From NCBI RefSeq assembly GCF_027887165.1, contig NC_077227.1, positions 85,747,735 to 85,811,734 on the forward strand: a stretch of 64,000 nt of DNA. Direction: 5' to 3'. Positions within the stretch are counted from its first letter, which is position 1. Every line of letters begins with the position of its first letter. Origin of the DNA: Monodelphis domestica. Lineage: Eukaryota > Chordata > Mammalia > Didelphimorphia > Didelphidae. This document shows, in pieces, positions 25,405 through 38,022 of this stretch. The translations under genes and the position numbers were made by a program. Under the pieces are notes generated by a model. That model was not told the DNA's origin. It saw only the letters and a list, made by a program, of their open reading frames with translations, and did no database searches.

Positions 25405-26330
25405 GATAGAATTTAGTCTGAATGGACTCATCTAGTCCAATCCATCTCTGAGTAAGAATACCCATACACACGTACACATACCCATACACCACAACTAACA
25501 AGTTATCTTCCACTCTTTACTTGAAGATTTCCAGAAAGAGATATTCTGGTGGCAGTCCATTCCATGTTTGGATAGCTATATGAGGAATTTTTTCTTTACA
25601 TCAAGTCTAAATTTATCTATATACAACTCCTACTCTTGCTTCTAGGTCTATCTCTGAGGCTGTGCACAACAATCTAATCCTTTTTCTTTCTTTTTTTGTT
25701 GTTGTTCTGTCATTTTTCAGTCATTTGTGGTCCCATTTGTGGTTTTCTTGGCAAAGGTACTGAATTGGTTTGCCACTTTCTTCTCTAGCTCATTTTACAG
25801 ATGAGGAAACTGAGGCAAAGAGGGTTGAATGTTCAGGGTTCATGCAGCTAGTAAGTGTATGAGGCTTTATTTGACATCAGGATGATGAGCATTCCTGATT
25901 CCAGGCCTGATGCTCTAGCCACCCAACCACCTACTTGCCACTATTTTTTAAAGGGATCTTTTTTTTCTTGAAGGTATTTATCATATTCCTAAGACATCTC
26001 TTTTATAGTCTAAGCAAGCCATTTCCTTCCATTGATCCTCCTATACTATGTTCTGAAGGTCATCTGCTACCCTAGTCAGCTTTCTCTGGATCTTCTAAAG
26101 CTTTTTAATATCATTCCTAAAAAATATTTCCTAGAACCAAATGTACCACCCCAGACCTGGTTGAACCTAGGGCAAAGGATGGTAGGATTATCATCTTCTT
26201 ATTCCTTTCTTGACAATTTCTCCCCTCAAAAAAAGACTTTGTGAAGCTCTGCAACTCTGAAATGCACAGTTTAATGCCTGCTTAATAAACTATTATTATC
26301 CATTATCATTCCTAGAAATTCTGCCTCTCT
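25405..26330 (-). mobile_element. Ancient CR1/L3 LINE 3' region
   Basis: The + strand carries the reverse complement of the CR1/L3 3' end: GAATGATAGAATTTAG, CATCTAGTCCAATCC, GGCAGTCCATTCCATG and CATCAAGTCTAAAT. After a SINE interruption it continues with TTTCTCTGGATCTTCTAAAG and ACCACCCCAGACCTGGTTGA. These match block for block the conserved end of CR1-type LINEs known in birds and mammals. It is strongly diverged and non-coding. It is split by a MAR1-like SINE at 25693-25943. Confidence 0.72.
25693..25943 (-). mobile_element. MAR1-like SINE inside the CR1/L3 remnant
   Basis: Begins TTGTTGTTGTTCTGTCATTT, includes GGTTTTCTTGGCAAAGG and GATGAGGAAACTGAGGC, and ends at ACCACCTACTTGCC. CR1/L3 homology resumes after it, so it is the younger insertion. 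Confidence 0.88.
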
Positions 26331-26369
26331 ATAGAGCAAGAGATAGAATTAGTAGGATTTAAAACTCAT

Positions 26370-27430
26370 TTCTTTTTTATTATGATGAACTTGATAAACA
26401 TCAATAAACAAACATTTCCGTATTCAAAGAATAGAAAAAGAGGATTACATATGAAGTCTTGAACCTCCACTACTACCCTGTGGTATTTTAATTTTTTTTA
26501 ATACTTGAGATCCAACAAGGAACTTTTGACTCTGCACTGTCTAAATTCCCTTCTGTGTTTCTGTCTGCTCTCTTCTGATTATTTTTTAAGTGATCCATCC
26601 ACATTCTACTAGTCCTTTTTTTTAGGGATCATTATCACTACTGTCTACTCACACACAAAAATTCTTCTCCTCCCCAAATATTCCTGCCTTGAAATAAATA
26701 AGTATAGTTATGAAAAAGCAAACTCACAGATTGCCTATAGGGGAAAGTGTATGTCTCATTCTGTACTTCTAATACATTACCTCTCTGGCAAAAGGTGGAA
26801 AACAGATTTCAGTACTGGTCATTTGGAGTGGTGATTGACCATTGCATTGATCATAGATTTTAAGCCTTTAAGTTATTTTTCTTTATAATATTTTAGCCAT
26901 TATAGAAATTATTCTTCCATTTCTACTTATTTTATTCTAAATCAGTTCATATGAGCTTTCTGGGGTCTTTATAAATCAATAATATTTCATTATATTCATA
27001 TATTATAATTTATTTAGTCATTCCTGATGGTACCCAATTTGTATCCAGTTTTTGCTTTTAAAAAAGTGATTATATATTTTAACATATCTTTCTGTGATCT
27101 CTTTAGGGCATAGGTCTATCAGTAACATCATTGGATTGGAAGATATTCATAGTTTAGTGTGTTGGGAAAAGGAATATAGTTCCAAATTGATGCCAGAATG
27201 GTTGAAACACTTCTCAGCAACATCAACACTGCATAAATGTGTACCTGGATGCTGGCAAATCAGTAATTTTTTTTCCTTTTTTTTTTAATTTTGCCGATCT
27301 GATAGATGTGAGATAGAATCAGATAGATATTTTAGTTTATATATCTCATTATTTTTGGAGCATTTTTCACACAGTTTTTGATAGCTTATCTTTTTTCAAA
27401 AAAATTTAAGTGTGTGACAAGACAATATAT
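26370..27430 (-). mobile_element. Old LINE-1 3' end, minus strand
   Basis: A 3' untranslated block (26370-26500) shares GAACTTGATAAACATCA-type sequence with 10870. The ORF2 C-terminal region then follows in reverse, with GATCTGATAGATGTGAGATA near 27296. No frame is usable. Confidence 0.65.
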
Positions 27431-27849
27431 GTAAGAAGCTTTGGGGAAAGGATTCTGGTCAAGAAGTAAAAAGACCTGGGTCCCAGTTAAGATGTCTTTC
27501 AGCTCTCAAGCACTTATATATATTCATACTCCACACAAAATATACAATTCCTTTATTGAAAATTGAGTTTTAAAATCTGTCATTCTCCTTGTCAAAATGA
27601 GATTTCTCCCATCTCTTTTAAATAAAAACAATATAGGATGTCCACTGGCAATAAAATTTTACTTGTTATGGCACAAGATAGTGATGCTTTATGAGCACTT
27701 TCTTGAAAACAACATTATTATCAAGAGAATAATGCCTAGTCATCCATCAGCAAATTCAAAATAATTTAATTCCACAAATATTTATTAAGCAGCCATTATG
27801 AGCAATGATAGTGCTAAGAGTTTGGTAAATCCAATACATTTGTAAATCC
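27431..27849. other. Unassigned, with an L2/MIR3-like scrap
   Basis: AATATTTATTAAGCAGCC (27777 onward) followed by AGTGCTAAGAGTTTGG is the common L2/MIR3 3' motif. The rest is unassigned. Confidence 0.4.
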
Positions 27850-28290
27850 ATCTTTTTTTCTTAGAAAATTCATTTATGGCATGTTCAAATCCTATTTATA
27901 AAATAAGTTTGTTGAAATATTCTATCTCCTCCTCTGATAGTCTAAGCAATTTATTTTTTGTAAATATTCTTCAATTTCACATACATTATTAAATTTGTTT
28001 GCATATAACTGAGCAAACTAACTCTTAATAGTTGTTTTAATTTCATTTTCATTGGTAGTATATTCACCCATTTCATCTTAATGCTAGTGATTTGGTTTTC
28101 TTTTCTCCTTTTTAAAAAACCTTATCAATAAATGGTTTGTCTTTTCATGAAACCAACTCCTATATTTATTTATTAATTCAATTGTTTTCTTATATTGAGT
28201 TTTATTGATCTCATCTTTGATTTTTAAGATTCCTAATTTGGTGTTTAGTTGGGGATTTTTAATTCCTGATTTTTCTAATTTAAAAGTTTT
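27850..28290 (-). mobile_element. Old LINE-1 ORF2 fragment (pre-RT region), minus strand
   Basis: CTCCTCTGATAGTCTAAGCA, AATTTGGTGTTTAGTTGGGG and GATTTTTAAGATTCCTAA correspond in reverse to the segment between endonuclease and RT, also seen in reverse at 7760-8100. It is collinear with the 26370 fragment but not contiguous with it. Confidence 0.7.
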
Positions 28291-28346
28291 CTCAATTAAA
28301 AGAGAAAGAAAAACAAAAGAAGAGATGAAGAGAAGTGATTTGGAAC

Positions 28347-28545
28347 ATTAAAAAAAAAAACACTTATCATCTGTCTTGGAATCAATACTACATATCTGTT
28401 CCAAGGTAGGAAAGTGGTAAGGACTAGGCAATTAGATTTAAGTAACTCCCCAGTTACACAACTCAGAAGTGTCTGAGGCCAGATTTGAACCCAGGACCTC
28501 CAATCTCCAAGTCAGGTTCTTCATCCACTGAGTCATGTAGATGCC
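28347..28545 (-). mobile_element. tRNA-headed marsupial SINE (WSINE1-like)
   Basis: The A-rich tail complement lies at the left. Then come CTGTCTTGGAATCAATACT, AAGTGGTAAGGACTAGGCAA and TTTGAACCCAGGACCTCC, with a head complement near 28525-28545. Confidence 0.85.
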
Positions 28546-28610
28546 ATGAAAACTTGCTTTAAAAAGTTTTCAATTTGTATCCACTGGTGCCCAATACCCT
28601 CTCTTTAATA

Positions 28611-28683
28611 AATAAATAAATATATATATATATATATATATGCATACATATACACATATGTACACACATATACATATATAAAT
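28611..28683. repeat. (TA)n/(TACACA)n microsatellite
   Basis: AAATAAATA units, then alternating TA, then CATATACACATATG-type units. Confidence 0.93.
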
Positions 28684-28689
28684 ATAGAT

Positions 28690-29090
28690 GCCTTCTGGTT
28701 ACCATATTTCAGAAGGACCACTGGAAAGGTAGAGCTTATTTAGGAGTTAATGAATGGGATAATGAAGAATTTCAAAGCCATATCATATGAGAATCAGTTG
28801 AAGGTATTGGGATGATGATATTGGAGAAAAGTTTACAAAGGACATTGCAAAAGTCTTCAAATAGATTAAGAATTACAATGTGGGAAAGGCTTGGCTTTAT
28901 TTTGTTTGGATCCATAGTGCCTGCACAGGACACTTGGATAGAAGTTACAGGGAGGCAAATTTCATATCAACCCCCAAAAAATAGACCTCCAAAAATTTAA
29001 AGTTGAAAAAGTGAAATAGGTTGCCTGTTCAGAGCATTAAGCTCATATAACTATAAGGATTTAGGTAGAAGTTTCTGTTCTATCATTCTC
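28690..29090 (+). mobile_element. Ancient CR1/L3 LINE fragment
   Basis: CCATATCATATGAGAATCAG, GAAGGTATTGGGATGATGAT, TTGGAGAAAAG, AAGTCTTCAAATAGATTAAG and GATAGAAGTTACAGGGAGGC follow the sense order of the CR1/L3 ORF2 end (AAGGAACTGGGG ... CTGGAGAAGAG ... GTCTTCAAGTATTTGAAGG). Orientation is opposite to the copy at 25405. Confidence 0.68.
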
Positions 29091-29224
29091 AGTATACATA
29101 TCATTCTTTTTGACATATAAAACAGAAACAAAAATAACAATTGAGTAGGTTTTCCTTTGTAAAAGTACCATAAAATGATGAGAAATGTGAATATTTTAAT
29201 GTTCCTTTTCCAAAGACACCACAT

Positions 29225-29985
29225 CTTTCAAATTTTTCTCTTTTATCCTTTTTATTAAACTTTATTAAATTTATTCAGATCTGAGAGAAATATATTAAAG
29301 TCTCCTATAATAATTATATTACTGCCTAAATCTTTTTGAAGTCTGGTTAGCTTTTCCTCTTTGATTTTAGAAGTTTTGTTACCTGTGGTATGGATGTTTA
29401 TCAGTTATACTGTTCCTTTTCTATGATGCCTTAAATGTTATGTAGCCTCTCGATCTTGATATTGCCAAATTTTAGCTTTTCCTTGTTTGATAGCATGATT
29501 ACAACTCCTGCTTTTTTTTTTAATCACCTGACATGTAGTAATTATTTTTCCAACTTTCCATTTTAATTCTGTGATAACTTTATTTTTAAATGTAATTCTA
29601 TTATGAAACAAATAGTCGGGTTTTATCATCTTATTCACATTGTCATTCTCTTTTATTATTATTAGGAAATTCCTGTCATTCATTTAAAGTTATAATTATT
29701 GAGGTTTGCATTCCCTTCTTTATCTTTTGTATTGATTTTCTTCCTTACTCTTTTCAGTCAGTTTTTAACTTTATGAAACTAGTTTCAGTTATAATAATTT
29801 GATCTTGTTTCTCCCCAGTTCCCTCAAATAGGTTTCCCCACAACTTCTGTCTGTTTGCCTTATCCTATGTTCCTGGTATTTTCCTAACTTTCCTTTCTTT
29901 ACTTTTCTTTCATTTTTCTTTCTTTCTTTTTTCTCCCACAGATGAGTATAATTCAAAATTCTCCCTACCCCCTTTCCCCTCCTAA
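29225..29985 (-). mobile_element. Old LINE-1 endonuclease and inter-ORF region, minus strand
   Basis: Reverse of the ORF2 start: AAAGTCTCCTATAATAATTA, GATTACAACTCCTGC and CATTTAAAGTTATAATTATTG, comparable with 8600-9000 and 40820-41090. A pyrimidine-rich inter-ORF stretch (29870-29960) follows. No frame is usable. Confidence 0.65.
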
Positions 29986-30168
29986 CTTCTGTCTTAGAAG
30001 TAATACAAATATAGGTTCCACGACAGAATAGCAATAAGGGCTAGATAACTGGGGTTGTTACTTGCCTAGGATCACAGAACTAGGAAATATCTGAGACTGG
30101 ATTTAACCCAGGTCATCCCAAGTCCAAGTCTGGCACTCTATCCACTTATCCAATTAGCTACCCCTATT
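29986..30168 (-). mobile_element. tRNA-headed marsupial SINE (WSINE1-like)
   Basis: CTTCTGTCTTAGAAGTAATA, AATAAGGGCTAGATAACTGG and AGGATCACAGAACTAGG, ending near TTAGCTACCCC. Confidence 0.75.
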
Positions 30169-30599
30169 CCCAAACTACTTCCAACCTCTTAACTTTAATA
30201 CCATTCATTTCTGGAAGCCTCATTCAAGAAAAGAGGAAATTCCAAAAATCCCTTTATAGACTATTATTAATTATATTCTCCCATTCCCAGATACTTGCTT
30301 AATTTTTCTTCTTTGTTGGCTCTACTTTCCCTCCTGGAAGGTAAGGCATTCAGAAGAAAAATGTTGATCACCTTCTTTTGCCAATTGTTTCTAGCATTCC
30401 TACATTTGTTTAATGCCATTTTTACTCCTCCTTCTCCAATTTTGAAATTTCTTTCTTTTGTTTTAATTTATATATTTGAGATCCTGGCTTGCCTTACTGC
30501 TAGAATTAGAGACACAATGTGATGTGGGAAGATACATTCTGTATCCTGAGTCATAAGGCCCTCTCCTACACACTGCCACTACAATTACCACTCACCTCA
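30169..30599. other. Unassigned sequence
   Basis: Pyrimidine-rich, with no confident family. It may belong to the neighbouring minus-strand L1 pieces. Confidence 0.35.
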
Positions 30600-31455
30600 T
30601 TTTTTTCTTCCTCTTTCTTACTTATTTTAAAATTATTTTCTTTTTAAATTTGAGTTCCAAATTATCTTCCATCCCTCCCCCACCCACTGAAAAGGCAACT
30701 ATACATATCAAATCATGCAAAACATATTTTTGTATTAGTCATATTGAAAAAAAAAACAACAAAAAATGTGAGAAAATGGTACTTCGATTTGCACTTGAGT
30801 ACATCAATTCTCTCTGTCTATCTGTCTGTCTCAAGATGGATTGATTCTTTTCCTCCTAAATCCTCTGGAATTGTCTTAATCAAAGTAGCCAAGTTTTTCA
30901 CAGCTGACCATCATTATTACAATATTGCTGTTACTTTGTGCAAGGTTCTTTCAATTTTTCTCACTTAATTTTGCATCAGTTTATGTCTTATTTCTGAAAC
31001 CACCCCTCCCCTTATTTCTTGAAGCACACTAATATTCCATCACAATCATATGGGACAACTTGTTCAGCTATTCCTCAATCAATTTCCAATTCTCTGCCAC
31101 AACAAAAAAAGATCTGCCAGAAATATTTTTTACATATAGGTCATTTTCTATTTTCTTTGATTTCTTTGTAGTATAATATACCTGGTAGTGGTGGTTTTGC
31201 TGGGTCACGGGAAAGACATGGTTTTCTAGCCCCTTGAGCATATTTTCAAATAGTTCTCCCTAATGGTTGGATCTATTCATTACTCCATTTTCCACATACT
31301 CCCCTCATTCCCTCCAGCATTTGTCATTTCCATTTGGAACCACAGAATTATTTTAATTTGCATTTTTCTAATCAATGGTGACTTAGAACATCCTTTCATA
31401 TGACTATAGATAACTTTGATTTCTCCTTCTGAAAACTGCCTGTTCATATTTTTTG
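30600..31455 (-). mobile_element. Old LINE-1 3' end, minus strand
   Basis: The 3' untranslated region is at 30600-30900, including TCAAGATGGATTGATTC and a GGAATTGTCTTAATCAAAGT block related to 46060-46130. The ORF2 C-terminus follows in reverse: AATATTCCATCACAATC, CCTCAATCAATTTCCAATTC, TTTTGCTGGGTCACGGG. Homology stops at a SINE and may resume briefly near 31681-31720. Confidence 0.78.
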
Positions 31456-31680
31456 TTGTTGTTCTTCAGTCATTCCCGTCATGTCTAACTCTTTATGACC
31501 CAAACTGAAGGGTTTTTAGGCAAGATAATGAAGTGGTTTGCCATGTCCTTCTCCAGCTCATTAGATAGATGAGTAAACTGAGACAAACAGGGCTAAGTAA
31601 TTTGATCAGAGCCACACAATAAGTATATGAGGCCAAATTTGAACTCAGGTTTTCCTGACCCTAAGCTTGGCATGACCTAA
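31456..31680 (-). mobile_element. MAR1-like SINE inside the L1 3' end
   Basis: TTGTTGTTGTTCTTCAGTCA, GTCTAACTCTTTATGACCC and GAAGTGGTTTGCCATGTCC, ending near AAGCTTGGCATGACC. The right end is truncated or eroded. Confidence 0.82.
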
Positions 31681-32520
31681 CTTATTCTTTGAGAATTGGG
31701 AAATAAAAAAGACTATCAATCTGATTAGTTCTATACTTAGTGTATATATACTTAGTACATATTAACTTCACCATTGTACCCTTTTTTTTAGTAGAAAGTA
31801 ATTATTAAGAAATTTTTGGGACTTCTGGCTAAGCATGGTGGCAGATTAGACGTGGCTCACTTCCCTTCCTCAGACCCAACAATAGATGACCTCAAAAGAC
31901 CCCAAAAAAACCATCCTCATAAGAACAGAGGGAATCTAAAGCAGGGAGCAGCACAGAAGGTACATGGGATATGGGCATTTCCACACTATGAGGGAATGAA
32001 AAAGCTCCCACCCAAACCTAAGCAGACCAACCCTCCCCCACCACACCTAAGGAGCCAGAGTTAAAGTCAGAGTGCCCCAGAACCAACAAGTGAGGGAAGG
32101 GCACCCCGGGACTGAGCAATGGAGAGCTCCAGGTCTGGGGAGCCACTAAGACCACCAAGGACTTACCCCTGAGAGCAGTAACACCGAAAACCCCAGCAGG
32201 CAGGCAAAGGGAGCTAAGACCTCCATAGCTCAGAACCAGCGCAACATAATCAACAAGTGTGTGAAGTGTACCCCTGAAATGAGCAAGGGGAACCTATAAG
32301 TCTCGGGAGTTAAATAATACCATTACCCCTGGGAGCAGTAACACTAGAAATGCCAGCAGGCAGGGGAGGGCAGACCTTGGGCTCCCCTGGGAAGATAGCC
32401 CAGCTGTGGAGAATTGAGAGTTGGCCCAAGGCAAAAAGCCTTGAGCATTAGATCCATACAAAGAGAGCTAGCCCTCCTCACTCAGATTCCTGACTGGAAA
32501 GGGAAGGGAAAACCATAGAG

Positions 32521-33533
32521 ATGGCAAACAGTGCCCAGGAACAACTTCCAAACACCAAGAAAAGCAAGAAGACAGGGTTGACTTTGGATAGTTTTTATGG
32601 AGGAAAAATACAGAATACAGAGGAAATACCAGAAGAGGAAACCCAAATAAATGCTCCAACACCTTCCAAAAGAAATGGAAATTGTCCACATGCTCTTGAA
32701 GAATTTAAATTGGAGGTTATCAAAAAGATGAAAGCCTTCTTGTAGGAAAAATGGGAAATAATGCAACGAGAATTTAACAATCTGAGAGACAAGAACTCCC
32801 AATTGGAGAAACAGCTGGAAGCCTCAAAAAGCAGGATAGACCAAACTGAAAAGGAAAGCCAGCCTTTAAAGACCAGAATTAGGCAACTGTAAGACAATGA
32901 TCTTGCAAAACAGCAAGAATTAATAAAGCAAAGTCAAAAAAATTAACAAATTAGAAGAAAACATAAAATATCTCACTGTCAAGGTGACAGATCAGGAAAA
33001 TAGAGAAAGGAGAGATAATCTGAGAATCATTCATTGGTCTACCTGAAAAGCCAGAAATAAACAGGAATCTTGACATCATAATACAAGATATCATCCAAGA
33101 AAACTGCCCTGAGATTCTATAACAAGGGGACAAAATTGACATTGAAAGAGTTCATAGAACACCCTCTACATTATATCCCCAAAAGACAATTCCCAGGAAT
33201 GTAATTGCCAAATTCTAAAGCTTTCAAGTTAAGGAGAGAATCCTATAAGAATCCAGAAAGAAACAATTCAGATACCAAGGAGCTCCAATCAGGATCACAC
33301 AAAACCTGGCAACTTCCACACTGAATGACTGCAAGGCCTGGAACACAATATTCAGAAAGGCAAGAGAGCTGGGTCTTGAACCAAGAATCAGCTATCCATC
33401 AAAACTGACTATATACTTCCAGGGTAAAGTATGAGCATTCAAGAAAATAGAAGATTTCCAAGTATTTGTAAAGAAAAGACCAGAACTCAGTGGAAAGTTT
33501 GATATCCGAACACAAAGAGCAAGAGAAACATGA
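32521..33533 (+). pseudogene. L1 ORF1, broken
   Basis: The frame starts MANSAQEQLPNTKKSKK and follows the ORF1 at 49749 (LDSFYGGKIQNTEE near residue 22). An early stop lies at 32743-32745, where a tryptophan codon is expected from the homologous copy. Past it the coiled coil (about 32760-32960), an RRDNLRI-like block near 33010-33040 and the C-terminal domain are readable only in shifting frames. The expected terminal stop is at 33531-33533. Confidence 0.85.
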
Positions 33534-34033
33534 AAAGGTAAATATGAAAGAAAGGGAAAAGGAGAAAAATGTTTTTTTCTTTTATTCAAACTCTCTTCTA
33601 TAAGGTCTACATTTAGATAAAATTATATACATTAATATGTGGGGGAAATGTTATGTGTAAATCTCAAAAAGTGTATGCATTATTAGAGTAATTTGAAGAA
33701 TCACTCATAGGGAAAGATTGGGGCATAAAGATGATATGGAGAAAATGGGGGGAGAAAGAAAAAGGGAGGAGGGAATCGATGATGGTATCAAGATACACTT
33801 GAAGAAATAAAAATAAGTTAAATAGAATTATCCTTGTCACACAAAGATATACATGGAAAAGGGAGGGGAAGAATTCTTTTATAAGAAGGAGAATAAGAGA
33901 GTGATAATTGGTACTACATAAACCTTACTCTTAGAGAAATCAAATCTGAGAGGGAAGAACATCTAGATCCATTTGTATTTTGAATTCTATCTTATCCAAC
34001 AGTGTAAGGGAAAAGGGAAAATTAAGAGTGTAT

Positions 34034-34076
34034 GGGGGGAGGGAGTACATAAAGGGAGGGAAGGAGAGGGGGGAGG
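34034..34076 (+). repeat. G-rich tract in the L1 inter-ORF spacer
   Basis: Runs of three to six G separated by short A-rich loops on the + strand satisfy the usual G-quadruplex pattern. The homologous spacer at 51067 has the same character. Confidence 0.6.
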
Positions 34077-34252
34077 AAATTAACAGACCCTTAAACATAA
34101 AATTAAAATTAAAAAAGAAGGGAATAAAAAGAGACAGGCTATAAAGGGAAGCATATTAAGGGAGGAGACTAGGGGGACTGATTTAAAGTAAACCACCAGT
34201 TTAAAAGGTTATAGCAAAAGAAGAAAGGTCAGAATTAGGGGAGGAGATCAAA

Positions 34253-37200
34253 ATGCCAGGGAAGTCACAAGTGACAATCATAACTTTGAATGTGAATGGG
34301 ATGACCTCACCCATAAAATGTAGTCGAATAACAGAGTAGATTAGAATCCAAAAGCCTACCATATGTTGTCTTCAAGAAACACATGAGACGAGTAGATATT
34401 CTCAAGGTCAGAATTAAAGATTGGAGTAAGATCTATTGGGCTTCAACTGATAGAAAGAAGGCAGGAGTTGCAATCATGATATCTGACAGAGCCAAAGTAA
34501 AAATAGACCTGATTAAAAGGGATAGGGAAGGTAAATACATCCTGATAAAAGGGACTCTAGACAATGAGGAAATATCACTAATTAACATGTAGGCACCAAA
34601 AGGTATGGCACCCAAATTTCTAATGTAGAAAGTAGGAGAAATGAAGGAGAAAATAGATGGCAAAACTATATTAGTGGGAGACCTGAACCAACCACTATCA
34701 AATTTAGATAAATCAAATCAAAAAATAAATGAGAAAGAGGAAAAAGATGTGAATGAAATATTAGAAAAATTAGAGTTAATAGATATATGGAGAAAAATAA
34801 ATAGGGACAAAACGGAATATACCTTCTTCTCAGCACCACATGGCACATTCACAAAGATTGACCATATACTAGGTCATAAAGACATGGCATACAACTGCAG
34901 AAAAGCAGATATAATAAATGCAACCTTTTCAGATCATAAGGCAATAAAAATAATGATCATTAAGGGCATAAGGAGAGCTAAATCCAAAACTAATTAGAAA
35001 TTAAATAATATGATTCTCCAAAATTGACTAGTCAGAGAACAAATCATAGAAACAATTAATAATTTCATTGAAGAAAATGACAACGGTGAGACATCCTTTC
35101 AAACCTTATGTTATGTAGCCAAAGCAGTACTCAGAGGAAAATTCATATCCCTGAGTGGATATATTAACAAATTAAGGAGGGCAGAGATAAATGAATTGGA
35201 CATGCAAATCAAAAACTTGAAAGAGAACAAATAAAAACCCCCAGAAGAAAACCAAATTAGAGATCCTAAAAATTAAGGGAGAAATTAATAAAATCAAAAG
35301 TGATAGAACTATTGAACTAATAAATAAGACTAGAAGCTGGTATTTTGAAAAAGCAAACAAAATAGACAAAGTACTGGTCAATCTAATTAAAAAAAGGAAA
35401 GAAGAAAACCAAATTGAGAGTATCCAAGATGAAAAGGGGGACCTTACTTCCAATGAAGATGAAATTAAGGCAATCATTAAAAACTACTCTGCCCAATTAT
35501 ATGGAAAAAATATGCCAATCTAAGTGATATGGACGAATATTTACAAAAATATAAATTGCCTAGAATAACAAAAGAAGAAATAGAATTCTTAAATAATCTC
35601 ATACCAGAAATAGAAATCCAACAGGCCATCAAAGAACTCCCTAACAAAGAATCCCCAGGGCCAGATGGATTCACAGGTGAATTCTATCAAACATTCAAAG
35701 AACAGCTAACCCCAATACTATGCAAATTATTTGACAGAATAAGCAAAGAGGGAGTGCTACCAAATTCCTTCTATGACATGAATATGGTACTGATTCCAAA
35801 GCCAGGCAGGTCAAAAACAGAGAAAGAAAACAATAGACCGATCTCCCTAATGAACATAGATGCAAAAATCTTAAACAGGATACTAGCAAAAAGACTCCAG
35901 CAGATGATCAGGAGGGTCATTCACTATGATCAAGTAGGATTTATACCAGGAATGCTAGGATGGTTCAATAGTAGGAAAACCATCCACATAATTGCACATA
36001 TCAACAAGCAATCCAACAAAAACCACATAATTATCTCAATAGATGCAGAAAAAAACCTTTGATAAAATACAATACCCATTCCTATTAAAAACACTAGAAA
36101 GCATAGGAATAGAAGGGTCTTTCCTTAAAATAATAAATAGTATATAACTAAAACCATCAGCAAACATCATCTGCAATGAGGATAAACTAGAGGCATTCCC
36201 AATAAGATCAGGAGTGAAACAAGGATGCCCATTATGACCTCTATTATTCAACATTGTACTAGAAACACTAGCAGTAGCAATTAGAGAAGAAAAAGAAATT
36301 GAAGATATTTAAATTGGCAACGAGGAGAACAAGCTGTCACTCTTTGAGGATGACATGATGGTCTATTTAAGAATCCTAGAGAATCAACCAAAAAGCTAGT
36401 GGAAATAATAAACAACTTTAGCAAATTTGCATGATATAAAATAAACCCACATAAGTCATCAGCATTTCTATATATCTCCAACACATCTCAGCAGCAAGAA
36501 TTAGAAAGAGAAATTCCATTCAAATTCACCTTAGACAATATAAAATACTTAGGAATCTATCTCCCGAGACAAACACAGGAACTATATGAACACAACTACA
36601 AAACACTCTCTACACAACTAAAACTAGTCTTGAACAATTGGAAAAACATTAACTGCTCATGGGTAGGACAAGCTAATATAATAAAAATGACCATCCTACC
36701 CAAAGTTATCTATCTATTTAGTGCCATACCGATTTAACTTCCAAAAAACTTTTTTACTGAATTAGAAAAAACCATAACAAGGGAAATGATGGAAAAAAAA
36801 AACAAAGGAAGGTGGCCTTGCAGTCCCAGATCTCAAACTATATTATAAAGTAGTGGTCTTCAAAACAACTTGGTACTGTCTAAGAGACAGAAAGTAGGAT
36901 CAGTGGAATAGACTTGGGTTAAATGACCTCAGCAAGACAGTCTATGACAAACCCCAAAACCCCAGCTTTGGGGACAAAAATCCATTATTTGATAAAAACT
37001 GCTGGGAAAATTGGAAGATAGTGTGGGAGAGATTAGGTCTGGATCAATACCTCACACCCCATACCAAGATAAACTCAGAATGGGTGAATGACTTGAACAT
37101 AAAGAAGGAAACTATAAGTAAATTAGGTGAGCACAGAATAGTATACATGTCAGACCTTTGGGAAGAGAAAGACTTCAAAACCAAGCAAGACTTAGAAAGA

Positions 37201-38022
37201 GTCACAAAATGTAAAATAAACAATTTTGATTACATCAAATTAAAAAGGTTTTGTACAAACAAAACCAATGTAACAAAAATTAGAAGGGAAGCAACAAATT
37301 GGGAAACAATGTTCATAACAAAAACCTTTGACAAAGGTCTAATTACTCAAATTTACAAAGAGTTAAATCAATTGTACAAAAAATCAAGCCATTCTCCAAT
37401 TGATAAATGGGCAAGGAACATGAACAGGCAATTTTCAGCCAAAGAAATCAAAACTATTAATAAGCACATGAAAAAGTGTTCTACATCTCTTATAATCAGA
37501 GAGATGTAAATCAAAACAACTCTGAGGTATCACCTCACACCTAGCAGATTGGCTAACATGACAGCTATGGAAAGTAATGAATGCTGGAGGGGATGTGGCA
37601 AAGTAGGGACACGAATTCATTGCTGGTGGAGTTGTGAATTGATCCAACCATTCTGGAGGGCAATTCGGAACTATGCCCAAAGGGTGATAAAAGTCTGTCT
37701 GCCCTTTGATCCAGCCATAGCACTTCTGGGTTTGTACACCAAAGAGATAATAAGGAAAAAGACTTGTACCAGAATATTTGTAGCTGCACTCTTTGTGGTG
37801 GCCAAAAATTGGAAAATGAGGGGATGCCCTTCAATTGGGGAATGGCTGAACAAATTGTGGTATATGTTGGTGATGGAATACTATTGTGCTAAAAGGAATA
37901 ATAAAGTGGAGGAATTCAATGGAGACTGGAACAACCTCCAGGAAGTGATGCAGAGCGAAAGGAGCAGAACCAGGAGAACATTGTACACAGAGACTGATAC
38001 ACTGTGGTACAATCGAAGGTGA
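34253..38022 (+). pseudogene. L1 ORF2 (endonuclease-reverse transcriptase), broken
   Basis: It starts ATGCCAGGGAAGTC, as in the copy at 51225. The endonuclease is readable at 34383-34592 and 34641-34997 (ILVGDLNQPLSN, FSDHKAIKI). The RT is at 35529-36062 with [15 protein letters not shown] and [16 protein letters not shown], and continues with stops. The C-terminal domain is at 37021-37509 and 37549-38022, including the cysteine-rich ECWRGCGKVGTRIHCWWSC. Against the copy at 51225 about 40 bp is missing near 36780. At least eight interruptions make it non-functional. Confidence 0.9.
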
